From: Streptomyces sp. RPA4-2 | GTDB lineage: Bacteria > Actinomycetota > Actinomycetes > Streptomycetales > Streptomycetaceae | Assembly: GCF_012273515.2 (NCBI RefSeq) | Contig: NZ_CP050975.2 | Coordinates: forward strand, 5,766,001 to 5,830,000 | Direction: 5' to 3' | DNA: 64,000 nucleotides | Part shown: one piece after another, positions 51,894 to 61,475 of the stretch | Layout of the letters: the number at the start of each line of letters is the position of its first letter | How positions within the stretch are numbered: the stretch's first letter is position 1 | Made by a program: the position numbers and the translations under genes | The notes under the pieces: generated by a model | What the model saw: only the letters and a program-made list of their open reading frames with translations | What the model was told of the DNA's origin: nothing | Databases searched by the model: none

Positions 51894-52745
51894 TCAGTGC
51901 CGTGCGGCGCCGAAGGGAGCGGTGCACGCGGACCGCCCGGCCACTTCGGCACAGGCCTCCGCACCGCGCGGGCTCGCCGCGGCCAGCATCGGACTGCTGT
52001 AGCCGTCCGCCGGGTCGCCCTGGTAGGCGGCGGACAGTTCGTCCCGCCCCGCCCGGACCGAGATCTCCCGCGCACCGCCGGTCCGGGTGCGGACCTCGGC
52101 CCAGACCGTCGCGCACGACGCGGAGAAACGCAGCAGCACGACCTCCCCCGCGCGCGCGACCGTGCTCTCCGTGCGCGCGTCACGGCCGCAGGTCTCGGAG
52201 GTCGGGAACTGCCCCTGGCAGCCGTGACCGCGGCAGGAGGCGGCTGCGGCGGGCGCCGGGGCGAGGTCGGTGTCGAGGACCTCGGCGGCGCCCGCGGTGA
52301 CCGCCATGGTGGCGGCCGCCACCGCGGCGAGGGCGATGACGGCCCGGTTCGGCGGCCGGACGCGCCGGCCCCGAACCGGCGCGTCCGGGGCCGGGCCCTG
52401 TGTGGACGGAACCCGTGGGGGCGGGGCCTGCGCGGGCAGGCCGGCCGCCCCGCACCGGGTCCTGGACACGGCGTCCCACAGGGAGAGAAGGGGACCGGGA
52501 TCGGTCTGCGCGAGCCGGCCGAGGGACTCGACCGCCGAGCGCGGCGGGAACTGGTCGCCGTTCAGATAGCGGTGCCAGGTCGACTTGCTGAACGGGGTGA
52601 CGGCGGCCAGCGCGGCCAGGCTCAGCCCCGTCCGCCGCCTGAGGCCGCGCAGCCGCTCCAGCAGGAGATGTTCGTCGTCGAGTCGTTCCGCGTCGTCCAG
52701 CGCGTCGGGCAGCGGCTGTCTCTTGACCGTCACGTGGCTCTCCAT
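51894..52745 (-). CDS. XRE-HTH membrane protein with extracytoplasmic DUF2690 domain
   Basis: ATG 52745 after GAGGGAGCGAG gives 283 residues. An HTH (LRGLRRRTGLSLAALAAVTPFSKSTWHRYLNGDQFPPRSAVESL) occupies residues 29-80. A membrane segment lies at about 136-155. The outer part has Cys pairs around CRGHGCQG and TCGRDARTES, the DUF2690 pattern. The layout suggests a DNA-binding protein tethered to the membrane and sensing an outside signal. Confidence 0.88.
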   Translation of the reverse strand: MESHVTVKRQPLPDALDDAERLDDEHLLLERLRGLRRRTGLSLAALAAVTPFSKSTWHRYLNGDQFPPRSAVESLGRLAQTDPGPLLSLWDAVSRTRCGAAGLPAQAPPPRVPSTQGPAPDAPVRGRRVRPPNRAVIALAAVAAATMAVTAGAAEVLDTDLAPAPAAAASCRGHGCQGQFPTSETCGRDARTESTVARAGEVVLLRFSASCATVWAEVRTRTGGAREISVRAGRDELSAAYQGDPADGYSSPMLAAASPRGAEACAEVAGRSACTAPFGAARH

Positions 52746-52907
52746 CTCGCTCCCTCGCCGTGCCGGGGTGGCCGCCTGATCCGTTCCCTCTCCGTGCGCC
52801 CGCGCACACCAGGGTCGCCCGAATGCGAACCGGATGATGAGAGGAAGTTGACCTGCGGTTCCGGCACCGGTGGGGTGGTCGGGTGGTCGGCTGATCGACT
52901 CGTAGGA

Positions 52908-52943
52908 CCTCCTGACGGGGCGGACCCCCACCCCGTCAGGAGG
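52908..52943 (-). terminator. Hairpin after the SH3-like gene
   Basis: A perfect 13-bp stem (52908-52920 with 52931-52943) lies 35 bases beyond the stop of the minus-strand SH3-like protein gene. Confidence 0.78.
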
Positions 52944-52978
52944 CGTCGGAACTCAGGAGCCGGGCGCCGGCGCGCCCG

Positions 52979-53347
52979 TCAGCACCAGCGGACGGCGCCG
53001 CCGGTGCGGACGTAGTGCGCGGACACGTACCCCCGGTGGTGGGCCAGGCGGTACCAGCGGTGGTTGCCCCGGACGGCGGACCCCCGCTTCTTGCAGGAGA
53101 TGACCACCGGTCGTCCGTCCCGACGCGAGCCGACGATCCGGTAGGCCGTGCCCGGCCCGGAGCGGACGAGCAGCCGCGTGTGGTGGGTCGTCACACGGCC
53201 CCGTACGTGATGGACGACGTGGTGGGCGGCGTGGTGGCTGCCGGGAGTGTGCGCGGCCTGGGCGGTGGAGGCGACGGCCGTCACCGGGAAGACGGCGACA
53301 GCCGCGACCGCGGCCACGAGACCGTTGCGCAACATGCGACTCATCAT
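52979..53347 (-). CDS. Small secreted SH3-like protein
   Basis: ATG 53347 follows GGAGG and gives 122 residues. A signal peptide ends near QAAHT. A His-rich stretch (PGSHHAAHHVVHHVRG) is followed by an SH3b-like domain with LLVRSGPGTAYRIVGSRRDG, WYRLAHHRGYVSAHYV and two Cys (CKKRG and the final C). It may bind peptidoglycan. A long inverted repeat lies just upstream of the ribosome-binding site. Confidence 0.85.
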   Translation of the reverse strand: MMSRMLRNGLVAAVAAVAVFPVTAVASTAQAAHTPGSHHAAHHVVHHVRGRVTTHHTRLLVRSGPGTAYRIVGSRRDGRPVVISCKKRGSAVRGNHRWYRLAHHRGYVSAHYVRTGGAVRWC

Positions 53348-53363
53348 GCTATTTCCCTCCGAG

Positions 53364-53397
53364 ATGACCCGCGGATCACAGGCTGTGATCCGGTCAT
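53364..53397. promoter_or_regulatory. 34-bp inverted repeat upstream of the SH3-like gene
   Basis: CGGATCACAG at 53372-53381 and CTGTGATCCG at 53383-53392 are perfect arms around one base. ATGACC (53364-53369) and GGTCAT (53392-53397) extend the symmetry with a three-base bulge. It lies 17-50 bases before the start codon and could be an operator or a leader hairpin. Confidence 0.65.
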
Positions 53398-53533
53398 TGC
53401 GGAGTGTTCACGGCAAAGCTCGCAAAGATGCCGTCCCACTGTTCCTGGGACGAAATGGGACATCGGATGAGTGCGTGAACGGCGTGGCGAGGGCGTCCCG
53501 GGACGGCCGCCCGGGACGCCGGGAGGGTGCCGA

Positions 53534-53573
53534 AGGGGGCGGCGGGGGGCGATGTTCGTCCCCCGCCGCCCCT
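53534..53573 (-). terminator. Hairpin terminator of the class I fumarase gene
   Basis: A G/C stem of about 13-14 bp (near 53536-53548 with 53560-53572) with a short loop starts seven bases beyond the fumarase stop. Confidence 0.7.
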
Positions 53574-53579
53574 GGGGAG

Positions 53580-55247
53580 CTACGCCATCCCGGGACCCCG
53601 CACCGGGATGTGGGTGAACGTCGGTTCGGGGGCCGGGTTCTGGAAGAAGTCGTTGCCCTTGTCGTCGACCACGACGAACGCCGGGAAGTCCTCGACCTCG
53701 ATCTTCCAGACGGCCTCCATGCCGAGCTCCTCGTACTCGACGACCTCGACCTTCTTGATGCAGTCCTGGGCGAGACGGGCGGCGGGGCCGCCGATCGAGC
53801 CGAGGTAGAAGCCGCCGTGCGCGTCGCACGCCTGGGTGACCTGCGCGGACCGGTTGCCCTTCGCGAGCATCACCTTGGAGCCGCCCGCCGCCTGGAACTG
53901 CTCCACGTAGGAGTCCATGCGGCCGGCCGTCGTCGGGCCGAAGGAGCCGGACGCGTAGCCCTCGGGCGTCTTCGCGGGACCGGCGTAGTACACCGGGTGG
54001 TCCTTCAGGTACTGCGGCATCTCCTCGCCCGCGTCGAGCCGCTCCTTGATCTTGGCGTGCGCGATGTCACGGGCCACGACCAGCGGGCCGGAGAGCGAGA
54101 GGCGGGTCTTCACCGGGTACTTGGTCAGTTCGGCGAGGATGTCGTCCATCGGCTGGTTGAGGTCGATCCGGACGACGTCGCCCGACTCGTCGAGGTGCTC
54201 GTCGGTCGTCTCGGGCAGGAAGCGCGCCGGGTCCGTCTCCAGCTGCTCGAGGAAGACGCCCTCGGCGGTGATCTTCGCGACGGCCTGGCGGTCGGCGGAG
54301 CACGACACCGCGATCGCCACGGGGCAGGACGCGCCGTGCCGGGGGAGGCGGACCACCCGCACGTCGTGGCAGAAGTACTTGCCGCCGAACTGCGCTCCGA
54401 TGCCGATCCGCTGCGTCAGCTCGAAGACCTTCTGCTCCAGGTCCTTGTCCCGGAAGCCGTGGCCCAGCTCGGAGCCCTCGGCCGGGATCTCGTCCAGGTA
54501 GTGCGCGGAGGCGTACTTCGCGGTCTTCAGGGCGTACTCGGCACTCGTCCCGCCGACGACGATCGCCAGGTGGTACGGCGGGCACGCGGCCGTGCCGAGC
54601 GAACGGATCTTCTCCTCCAGGAACTTCATCATGGAGGACTCGTTGAGGACGGCCTTCGTCTCCTGGTACAGGAAGCTCTTGTTCGCGGAGCCGCCGCCCT
54701 TGGCCATGAAGAGGAACTTGTAGGCGCCGCCGTCGGTCGCGTACAGCTCGATCTGCGCCGGCAGGTTCGAGCCCGTGTTCTTCTCCTCCCACATGGTGAG
54801 CGGAGCCATCTGCGAGTAGCGCAGGTTCAGGTTCTTGTAGGCGTCGTAGATGCCGCGGCTCAGGGCCGACTCGTCACCGCCCTCGGTGAGGACGTTCTGC
54901 CCGCGCTTGCCCATGACGATCGCCGTGCCGGTGTCCTGGCACATGGGCAGGACACCCGCGGCCGCGATGTTCGCGTTCTTCAGGAGGTCCAGGGCGACGA
55001 ACTTGTCGTTGGCCGACGCCTCGGGGTCGTCGATGATCCGGCGCAGCTGGGACAGGTGGGCGGGCCGCAGGTAGTGCTGGATGTCGTGGATGGCCTCCGT
55101 GGCGAGCTTGCGCAGCGCCTCCGGCTCGACCTTGAGGAACGTCCGCCCGTCGGCCTCGAAGGTGGAGACACCCTCGGAGGTCACCAGCCGGTACGGGGTG
55201 GTGTCCTCTCCCTGGGGGAGCAGATCGGTGTACGCGAACTCAGGCAT
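53580..55247 (-). CDS. Fumarate hydratase class I, iron-sulfur dependent
   Basis: The 555-residue product contains both class I domains. The N-terminal part has [29 protein letters not shown] and [20 protein letters not shown] with cluster-binding Cys. The C-terminal part has [23 protein letters not shown] and [31 protein letters not shown]. The enzyme uses an oxygen-sensitive 4Fe-4S cluster. It may serve when iron is plentiful, leaving the class II enzyme for oxidative conditions. Confidence 0.95.
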   Translation of the reverse strand: MPEFAYTDLLPQGEDTTPYRLVTSEGVSTFEADGRTFLKVEPEALRKLATEAIHDIQHYLRPAHLSQLRRIIDDPEASANDKFVALDLLKNANIAAAGVLPMCQDTGTAIVMGKRGQNVLTEGGDESALSRGIYDAYKNLNLRYSQMAPLTMWEEKNTGSNLPAQIELYATDGGAYKFLFMAKGGGSANKSFLYQETKAVLNESSMMKFLEEKIRSLGTAACPPYHLAIVVGGTSAEYALKTAKYASAHYLDEIPAEGSELGHGFRDKDLEQKVFELTQRIGIGAQFGGKYFCHDVRVVRLPRHGASCPVAIAVSCSADRQAVAKITAEGVFLEQLETDPARFLPETTDEHLDESGDVVRIDLNQPMDDILAELTKYPVKTRLSLSGPLVVARDIAHAKIKERLDAGEEMPQYLKDHPVYYAGPAKTPEGYASGSFGPTTAGRMDSYVEQFQAAGGSKVMLAKGNRSAQVTQACDAHGGFYLGSIGGPAARLAQDCIKKVEVVEYEELGMEAVWKIEVEDFPAFVVVDDKGNDFFQNPAPEPTFTHIPVRGPGMA

Positions 55248-55467
55248 CTTCGCCCATTCCTCACTTGATTTCTTGGGGCTCGGTTCGCCTCCGGGGCGCC
55301 GGGACCCTTGCCGGGAGCCCGACCACGCTCACTCGGCGGAGGCCGGCCTCCGTCGGCGGGCGTCCACCAGCCTAGAACCTGGTGCGGACGGTGAGCTTGT
55401 GAGGTAGGGCTCAGTTCGCTGTCCACATCTTCATCCACACCCCTGGTCGCGATCTATCGCGTTTGGG

Positions 55468-55473
55468 TACGCT
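55468..55473 (+). promoter_or_regulatory. -10 element of a leaderless promoter for the DUF1707 gene
   Basis: TACGCT ends six bases before GTG 55480, with no ribosome-binding site between. A GCGAT/ATCGC palindrome at 55449-55460 overlaps the expected -35 zone. This is the usual geometry of leaderless Streptomyces transcripts. Confidence 0.5.
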
Positions 55474-55479
55474 GCTGCC

Positions 55480-56172
55480 GTGGACCTTCAGAAGCGCACC
55501 GAAACCCGTGCCGCCGACGCCGAACTGCGTGCGTCGGACGCCGATCGCGACCGGATCGCCGACATCCTGCGCGAGGCCCTCGCCGAGGGGCGCCTCACGG
55601 CCGACGAGCACGCCGAGCGGGTCGAAGGGGTGCTGGCCACCAAGACGGTCGGTGAGCTCGACCAGTTCGTCCGGGACCTGCCGGCCGCCCACGCGGGCGG
55701 CGCGACGTCCGCGTACACGACCGCGCCCAACCGCCCCCGGCTGGGCGCCATCCCGGCGGAGGCCGACGAGAACGTGGTGGCGGTGTTCAGCACCGCGATG
55801 CGCAAGGGCCGCTGGCGCGCGGGCCGTCGTATTCATGTGTACGCCGTCTTCGGCAGCGTCGAGATAGACCTCAGCGAGGCGATCTTCGAGTACCAGCAGG
55901 TCGCGATCAAGGCGATCTCGGTCTTCGGCAACGTGGAGATCCGCGTCCCGGAGAACGTGTCACTGCGCAGCAGCGGAGGCGGGGTCCTCGGCAACTTCGA
56001 GGCGGACACGCTGGATTCGGGCGACCCCGACGCGCCCGTGATCTACGTCGAGGGCCTGGCGATCCTGGGCAACGTCGAGGCGCGGCCCAAGCGCGGCAAG
56101 CTGGTCGCGGACATCCTCGACCGCGCGATGGACCGGGTGGACCGGAGTTTGCGCAAGCACCTGGATCGTTGA
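55480..56172 (+). CDS. DUF1707 protein with LiaF-like C-terminal domain
   Basis: The 230-residue product has a DUF1707 domain at about 16-68 (RASDADRDRIADILREALAEGRLTADEHAERVEGVLAT) and a beta-rich C-terminal domain with repeated FGNVEIRVPENV and LGNVEARPK blocks. That domain resembles the LiaF/DUF2154 envelope-stress type. No membrane segment is visible. It probably takes part in sensing or reporting envelope state. Confidence 0.88.
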   Translation: MDLQKRTETRAADAELRASDADRDRIADILREALAEGRLTADEHAERVEGVLATKTVGELDQFVRDLPAAHAGGATSAYTTAPNRPRLGAIPAEADENVVAVFSTAMRKGRWRAGRRIHVYAVFGSVEIDLSEAIFEYQQVAIKAISVFGNVEIRVPENVSLRSSGGGVLGNFEADTLDSGDPDAPVIYVEGLAILGNVEARPKRGKLVADILDRAMDRVDRSLRKHLDR

Positions 56173-56372
56173 CGCCCGTGAATCCGACGGCGTCCGGGGC
56201 GCACCGGGCCGGTGCCGCGTGCGCTCCGTCGTGAACGACCGGCTCCGCTCTTGGAACTCAGTGCATAGGCGCGCGCACAGCGGGTAGGCCTTGCTGCATC
56301 GTCTCTTGGAGGGCGCGGCGGGAGTTCCCGCGGTGCCCGGCACGCTCGCGAAGCCGTCGTCAGGAGTAGACC

Positions 56373-56744
56373 GTGCTGCAACCGCCGCATCAGTCCCTGC
56401 AGGTAGCTGCCGTTCCGGCCCAGCGGGCGCCAGTGCGGGACAGGGATCAGGAAGCCCCATGGCACACGGAGGCGGTGTGCCGGCGGGACGAGGCCGGCCT
56501 GTTCTTCGCGCCGTCCAAGGAGCCCACGGCGTCCCGGCTGTCCCGCGAGGAGGCGGCCAAGCGCGTCTGCGCCCGCTGTCCCGTGATGGTCGAGTGCCGT
56601 GAGCACGCGCTGCTGCAACCCGAGCCGTACGGAGTGTGGGGCGGCCTCACCGCCGCCGAGCGCCGGGTGGTGCTGGCCCGGCGCCGCCGCCGTGACCTGG
56701 AGCTCAAGAAGTCCGCGCGCGGCCCGATAGCAGCGGCCGGTTAG
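56373..56744 (+). CDS. WhiB-family iron-sulfur transcription factor
   Basis: GTG 56373 follows AGGAG and gives 123 residues. Four Cys for the 4Fe-4S cluster occur in AVCRRDE and RVCARCPVMVEC. The turn PYGVWGGLT and the basic helix RRVVLARRRRRDLELKKS complete the family pattern. Such proteins bind sigma factor region 4 and control development or stress. Which Wbl member it is I cannot decide without alignment. Confidence 0.94.
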   Translation: MLQPPHQSLQVAAVPAQRAPVRDRDQEAPWHTEAVCRRDEAGLFFAPSKEPTASRLSREEAAKRVCARCPVMVECREHALLQPEPYGVWGGLTAAERRVVLARRRRRDLELKKSARGPIAAAG

Positions 56745-56759
56745 CCGGAACGCACGGGA

Positions 56760-56793
56760 AAGGGGCGCCCCCTCCGCACAGGGGGCGCCCCTT
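56760..56793 (+). terminator. Strong hairpin after the whiB-type gene
   Basis: A perfect 14-bp stem (56760-56773 with 56780-56793) with a six-base loop lies 15 bases after the stop. Confidence 0.85.
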
Positions 56794-56858
56794 CTCCGTA
56801 TGTACGGCTCCGGTCTCCGTATGTATGTACGGCTCCGGTACCGGTATGTACCGCTCCG
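56794..56858. repeat. Imperfect tandem repeat between whiB and glpX
   Basis: CTCCGTATGTACGGCTCCGGT (56794-56814) is followed by a longer copy with an extra ATGT (56815-56839) and a degenerate third copy (56840-56858). The GTAC-containing units are internally palindromic (GTATGTAC / GTACGG). The stretch 56745-56945 otherwise holds only the terminator. Confidence 0.75.
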
Positions 56859-56945
56859 CACGTTCTCCGCGGGCACCTCGCCCGATGTGCCCGTGCTCCG
56901 CGGCTCCCGGGCACGGGCGACGGGGTGGTCCCGCGGTCCGCGGAG

Positions 56946-57977
56946 CTACTTCGCGCGGTCGAAGTCGATCGCGCTGTACGCCCGCAGCTTGCTCAGCCGG
57001 TGCTCGGACGTGATCTGCCGGACCGTGCCGGACTTGGAGCGCATGACGATCGACTCGGTCGTCGCCACCTCGGCGCGGTAGCGCACCCCGCGCAGCAGTT
57101 CGCCGTCGGTGATGCCGGTCGCGACGAAGAACACGTTCTCGCCGGAGACCAGGTCGTCGGTGAACAGCACACGGTCGAGGTCGTGGCCCGCGTCGAGCGC
57201 GCGCTGCCGCTCCTCGTCGTCCTTGGGCCACAGCTTGCCCTGGATGGTGCCGCCCAGGCACTTCACGGCGCAGGCCGAGATGATGCCCTCGGGCGTACCG
57301 CCGATGCCGAGCAGCAGGTCGATGCCCGTTCCCTCGCGCAGCGCGAGGATCGAGCCCGCGACGTCACCGTCGGAGATCAGTTTGATCCGGGCGCCGGTCT
57401 CGCGGATCTCCTTGATGATCCCCTCGTGGCGCGGCCGGTCGAGGATGACGACCGTGACGTCCTCGGGGGTGGATTTCTTGGCCTTGGCGACCCGGCGGAT
57501 GTTCACCGACACGGGTGCGTTGATGTCGACGAAGTCGGCGGCCTCCGGGCCGGTGACCAGCTTGTCCATGTAGAAGACCGCGGACGGGTCGAACATGGTG
57601 CCGCGGTCGGCGGCGGCCAGTACGGCGATCGCGTTGGTCATGCCCTTGGCGGTCAGTGTGGTTCCGTCGATCGGGTCGACGGCGATGTCGCACTCGGGGC
57701 CGGTGCCGTCGCCGACACGCTCCCCGTTGAAGAGCATCGGGGCCTCGTCCTTCTCGCCTTCACCGATGACGACGACGCCGTTCATCGAGACGGTGGAGAC
57801 GAGGGTGCGCATGGCACGTACGGCGGCGCCGTCGGCGCCGATCTTGTCGCCGCGGCCGACCCAGCGGCCCGCGGCCATCGCGGCGGCCTCGGTGACCCGG
57901 ACGAGTTCCAGGGCGAGATTACGGTCGGGGGCCTCGGAGGGCACCTCGAGTTCGGACGGCAGATGATGCTCGGTCAT
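56946..57977 (-). CDS. glpX: Class II fructose-1,6-bisphosphatase GlpX
   Basis: The 343-residue product has the GlpX motifs [46 protein letters not shown] (metal-binding DPIDGT) and [13 protein letters not shown], then [20 protein letters not shown]. It removes the 1-phosphate of fructose bisphosphate in gluconeogenesis and needs a divalent metal. In actinomycetes this is usually the only FBPase. The gene is divergent from the DUF4245 gene. Confidence 0.96.
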   Translation of the reverse strand: MTEHHLPSELEVPSEAPDRNLALELVRVTEAAAMAAGRWVGRGDKIGADGAAVRAMRTLVSTVSMNGVVVIGEGEKDEAPMLFNGERVGDGTGPECDIAVDPIDGTTLTAKGMTNAIAVLAAADRGTMFDPSAVFYMDKLVTGPEAADFVDINAPVSVNIRRVAKAKKSTPEDVTVVILDRPRHEGIIKEIRETGARIKLISDGDVAGSILALREGTGIDLLLGIGGTPEGIISACAVKCLGGTIQGKLWPKDDEERQRALDAGHDLDRVLFTDDLVSGENVFFVATGITDGELLRGVRYRAEVATTESIVMRSKSGTVRQITSEHRLSKLRAYSAIDFDRAK

Positions 57978-58102
57978 CGGAGCGCACCTTTCTGATACGA
58001 CGACGGCCGGATGAGGGTGTGCCCCGACTCTATCGCCAGGCCGACAAAATGAGCAGGGGGCCCCACGGATGAGCAGGCCAGGGCACCTGCGACGATAGGG
58101 GG

Positions 58103-58621
58103 GTGGCAGGTACGAAAGGCAAGCAGACGGTCCGGGACATGCTTCTCTCCCTGGGCCTGATCGGGATCATGGCGGGCGTCATCTACATCTTCATCCCGCA
58201 CGACGACTCCGAGCCTCCCCTCAAGCGCGTCGACTACCGTGTCGAGCTGCTCACGGCGCGTCGCGCGGCGGCGTATCCGGTGGCGGCCCCCGAGGGGCTG
58301 CCCGGGACGTGGAAGGCGACGTCGGTGCGCTACGACGGCGCCGAGTTCGACGCCTGGCACCTGGGCTTCCGCGACCCCGAAGGTCAGTACGTGGCTATCG
58401 AGCAGTCCACTCAGCGGGCGCCCGTCTTCATCGACGCGGCCAGTCAGGGTGCCGCGGCCACGAAGGGCACCGAGCGGATCGGCGACCGGACGTGGCAGCG
58501 GTACAAGGGCGACAAGTACGACGCCCTCGTGCTGCGGGGCAAGGGGTCGACGACGGTGGTGACCGGGACGGCGACGTTCGCCCAGCTCGCGAAGATGGCC
58601 GGGGCGCTGAAGATGTCGTAG
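58103..58621 (+). CDS. DUF4245 membrane-anchored protein
   Basis: GTG 58103 gives 172 residues with one N-terminal membrane segment ([20 protein letters not shown]) and an outer domain ending [12 protein letters not shown]. The DUF4245 pattern is clear: [20 protein letters not shown], and [18 protein letters not shown]. Function is unknown. It is commonly found beside glpX and fumarase genes in Streptomyces. Confidence 0.9.
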   Translation: MAGTKGKQTVRDMLLSLGLIGIMAGVIYIFIPHDDSEPPLKRVDYRVELLTARRAAAYPVAAPEGLPGTWKATSVRYDGAEFDAWHLGFRDPEGQYVAIEQSTQRAPVFIDAASQGAAATKGTERIGDRTWQRYKGDKYDALVLRGKGSTTVVTGTATFAQLAKMAGALKMS

Positions 58622-58666
58622 TGACGGGCAGCTGTCCGCGGACGGTCGTGACGGTGTGGTCGACGA

Positions 58667-59257
58667 TCAGACGGTCGTGACGACCTCGTCGAAGCCCAGG
58701 CGCGGGGAGCGCGGGAACCAGGCGTCGTCGCCCGGCTTGCCGATGTTGACGACCATCAGCGGGGTGTGGTCGTCGTCCAGGAACTCCTTCTGGACGCCCG
58801 CGAAGTCGAGGCCGGTCATCGGGCCGGCGGCGAGACCGGCGGCGCGGACGCCGATGATGAAGTACGCGGCCTGCAGCGCGGCGTTCAGGCCGGCGGCACC
58901 CTCACGGGCCGGGCGCTCCGAGTAGAAGACGTCCTTGGCGGCCGGGAAGTGCGGGAAGAGGGTCGGAAGCTCCTCGTGGAACTCGTTGTCCGCGGAGAGG
59001 ATCGCGACGAGGGGGGCGGTCGAGGTCTTCGGCTGGTTGCCCTCGGCCATGTGCTGCACCAGGCGCTCGCGGGCCTCGGCGGAGCGGACCAGGGTGATGC
59101 GCAGCGGCGACTGGTTGAAGGCGGTCGGGCCGTACTTGACCAGGTCGTAGATCGCCTGGACCTGCTCGTCGGTCACCGGCTCGTCGGTGAACGTGTTCGC
59201 GGTGCGGGCCTCGCGGAACAGCAGGTCCTGGGCGGCGGGGTCAAGGACAAGAGACAT
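58667..59257 (-). CDS. Nitroreductase-family protein (RutE/malonic semialdehyde reductase type)
   Basis: ATG 59257 gives 196 residues. FMN-binding motifs are REARTANTFTDEPVTDEQ, YGPTAFNQSPLR, and PMTGLDFAGVQKEFLDDDHTPLMVVNIGKPG. The length and the FNQSPLR box match the RutE/HadB group, which reduces malonic semialdehyde or similar. Its promoter lies in an A/T-rich island at 59325-59349. Confidence 0.92.
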   Translation of the reverse strand: MSLVLDPAAQDLLFREARTANTFTDEPVTDEQVQAIYDLVKYGPTAFNQSPLRITLVRSAEARERLVQHMAEGNQPKTSTAPLVAILSADNEFHEELPTLFPHFPAAKDVFYSERPAREGAAGLNAALQAAYFIIGVRAAGLAAGPMTGLDFAGVQKEFLDDDHTPLMVVNIGKPGDDAWFPRSPRLGFDEVVTTV

Positions 59258-59324
59258 GGGGGAAACCTTCTCGGGACGTGCGGTGGATCCGTGGGGATCG
59301 GCTGGCAAGGACGACAGTACCCGA

Positions 59325-59349
59325 GAATATTTAAGCTTCAACCAAAAAA
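59325..59349 (-). promoter_or_regulatory. A/T-rich promoter or operator of the nitroreductase gene
   Basis: GAATATTTAAGCTTCAACC and a following A6 run form the most A/T-rich block in this part of the window. It lies about 70 bases before the nitroreductase start. On the coding strand it reads TTGAAGCTTAAATATTC, with TTGAAG as a -35-like box. A MarR-type site is possible. Confidence 0.5.
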
Positions 59350-59705
59350 GCGGCCGGGTGATCCGCTTCACAAGGTCGGGAGACCCCGCGGAACGTCACG
59401 GCGGCGAGCGGGAAAAGGGGTGCCGCGGCGCCCTTCACCAGGGAGTTCGGCCAGACCTGCGCGGCGTGTGGCGTCGGACGTTGCGACGTGGTGCCGACCT
59501 GAGGGACTCCGGTCCCGGAGGGGGACCACGGGCGGGGCGGCATCCAGTGGGGAGGCATCCGGAGCGGCGACTGCGGCGGGGTGGCACCCCGGCGGGGTGA
59601 CCGCGGCCGTCCGACGCCCCGAGAGGTGACTACGGCCGGCCGACGCGGTGACTACGGCCCGGCGACGCCCGGACACCGGGGCCCCGGCATCACTCCCAGG
59701 TGTGT

Positions 59706-59762
59706 GACGTCGTGCGTGCGGCGTCGTGCGTGGAACGTCGTGCGTGCGACGTTATGCCTGCG
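59706..59762. repeat. 14-bp tandem repeat, four copies
   Basis: ACGTCGTGCGTGCG-type units start at about 59707, 59721, 59735 and 59749, the last one diverged (ACGTTATGCCTGCG). The surrounding 616-base gap 59258-59873 also contains two copies of GGTGACTACGGCC. Apart from these repeats and the promoter it shows no gene I can support. Confidence 0.7.
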
Positions 59763-59873
59763 GGCCCCGCGTCATGCGCCAGAGCTCCGCGTCATTCGCG
59801 GCGTCCGGCGCGGCGGGGCCGGGCGCGGCGGGGCCGTCCGACCCTCGCGGGCGTTCCGCGTGGCGGTCCGGCG

Positions 59874-60107
59874 TCACTCGGCGCCCGCGTCCCCGTCCTG
59901 CGACTCCTCCTCCGCCAGGGCCGCGTCCAACCGCGCCCGCGCGCCCTCGAGCCAGCGGCGGCACACCTTCGCCAGTTCCTCGCCGCGCTCCCAGAGGGCG
60001 AGGGACTCCTCCAGGGTCGTACCGCCCGCCTCCAGGCGGCGCACGACCTCGATCAGCTCGTCCCGCGCCTGCTCGTACCCGAGCGCCTCGTCCACCTTGC
60101 CGGTCAT
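59874..60107 (-). CDS. xseB: Exodeoxyribonuclease VII small subunit
   Basis: The 77-residue protein matches Xse[38 protein letters not shown], then [20 protein letters not shown]. Several copies bind one large subunit to form the enzyme. It follows xseA by nine bases. Confidence 0.96.
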   Translation of the reverse strand: MTGKVDEALGYEQARDELIEVVRRLEAGGTTLEESLALWERGEELAKVCRRWLEGARARLDAALAEEESQDGDAGAE

Positions 60108-60116
60108 ACGCCCACC

Positions 60117-61325
60117 CTATGCATCCACTCGTACGGAGAATTCACCCTCGGCGACCCGTGCCCGCAGCGCCTCGCCCGCCGTCACCTCGTCCGGGTCCCG
60201 GACCACCTGCCCGTCGGCCTGCTGCAGCACCGCGTACCCCCGGCGGAGGGTCGCGGCGGGGGAGAGGGCCACCACGCGCGCGTGGGTGTGCGTCAGCTCC
60301 GAGTCCGCCCGGTCCAGGAGGTGCCCGAGCGTGCGCCGGCCGCGGTCCAGGAGCGACGTGACCTGCTCCGCCCGCTCGTCGACCATCCGGTGCGGATCCT
60401 CTATCGAGGGCCGGGCCAGTGTGTGCGCCAGCCCGCGCTCCTCGCGCTCGACGAAGGACCGGACGCTGCGCCGCGCGCGGTCACGCAGGAGCCGTACCCG
60501 CTCGTACTCCTCGCCGACGTCCGGTACGACCTTCTTGGCCGCGTCCGTCGGCGTGGACGCGCGCAGGTCGGCGACGAGGTCCAGCAGCGGCGTGTCCGGC
60601 TCGTGCCCGATCGCCGAGACGACCGGCGTACGGCAGGCCGCGACCGCCCGGACCAGCTGCTCGTCCGAGAAGGGCAGCAGATCCTCCACACTGCCGCCGC
60701 CCCGCGCCACGACGATCACGTCCACGCCGTCGAGCGCGTCGAGCTCCTTCACGGCCTGCACGACCTGCGGTACCGCGTGCACCCCCTGTACGGGGACGTT
60801 GCGCACCTCGAAGCGGACGGCGGGCCAGCGGTGCCGTGCGTTCTCCAGCACGTCCCGCTCGGCCGCCGAGGCCCGCCCGCACACCAGGCCGATCAGCTGC
60901 GGCAGGAAAGGCAGCGCCTTCTTCCGCTCGGCCGCGAACAGACCCTCGGCCGCCAGGGACTTCTTCAACTGCTCCAGGCGGGCCAGCAGTTCACCGACCC
61001 CCACCGGCTTGATCTCGGTGGCGCGCAACGACAACTGCCCGCGCGGCGCGTACCACTCGGGCTTCGCGAGTACGACGACGCGGGCGCCCTCGGTCACCAC
61101 GTCCGACACGGCGTCGAACACCTGTCGGTAGCAGGTGACACTCACCGAGATGTCGTACGACGGATCGCGCAGCGTCAGGAAGACGACACCCGCGCCGGGG
61201 CGTCGCGACAACTGGGTGATCTGACCCTCGACCCACACCGCGCCGAGCCGGTCGATCCATCCCCCGATGAGCCGCGACACCTCGCCGACCGGCAGGGGAG
61301 CGTCCGCGGACGTGTTCAGAGCCAT
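60117..61325 (-). CDS. xseA: Exodeoxyribonuclease VII large subunit
   Basis: ATG 61325 gives 402 residues; longer upstream frames are shadow. An OB-fold domain ([25 protein letters not shown]) precedes the catalytic domain with the conserved [46 protein letters not shown], and a coiled coil. It degrades single-stranded DNA from both ends during repair. Confidence 0.96.
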   Translation of the reverse strand: MALNTSADAPLPVGEVSRLIGGWIDRLGAVWVEGQITQLSRRPGAGVVFLTLRDPSYDISVSVTCYRQVFDAVSDVVTEGARVVVLAKPEWYAPRGQLSLRATEIKPVGVGELLARLEQLKKSLAAEGLFAAERKKALPFLPQLIGLVCGRASAAERDVLENARHRWPAVRFEVRNVPVQGVHAVPQVVQAVKELDALDGVDVIVVARGGGSVEDLLPFSDEQLVRAVAACRTPVVSAIGHEPDTPLLDLVADLRASTPTDAAKKVVPDVGEEYERVRLLRDRARRSVRSFVEREERGLAHTLARPSIEDPHRMVDERAEQVTSLLDRGRRTLGHLLDRADSELTHTHARVVALSPAATLRRGYAVLQQADGQVVRDPDEVTAGEALRARVAEGEFSVRVDA

Positions 61326-61440
61326 GCGCCCGAGCGTAGTGGCAGGGTCGGACAACCCGGCCGCGCGCACCGGGAGGCCGGCCCGCCGGGCGGCGCGCCC
61401 TGCTCCCCGTTCCTCCACCGGTCCCGCCGAGGAGGCGATC

Positions 61441-61469
61441 TTCGACCTGCCGGGCGCGGCCTTACGATG
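61441..61469 (+). promoter_or_regulatory. Leaderless promoter of ispH
   Basis: TTCGAC (61441-61446) and TACGAT (61464-61469) are separated by exactly 17 bases. The start codon ATG 61476 follows six bases after the -10, and no ribosome-binding site is present. Transcription should begin at or next to the A of the ATG. Confidence 0.65.
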
Positions 61470-61475
61470 GGGTGC

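Noticed and set aside
59700-61466. Very long N-terminal extension in frame with ispH
   Set aside because: It overlaps xseA antisense, has shadow composition, and ispH has its own leaderless promoter at 61441-61469.
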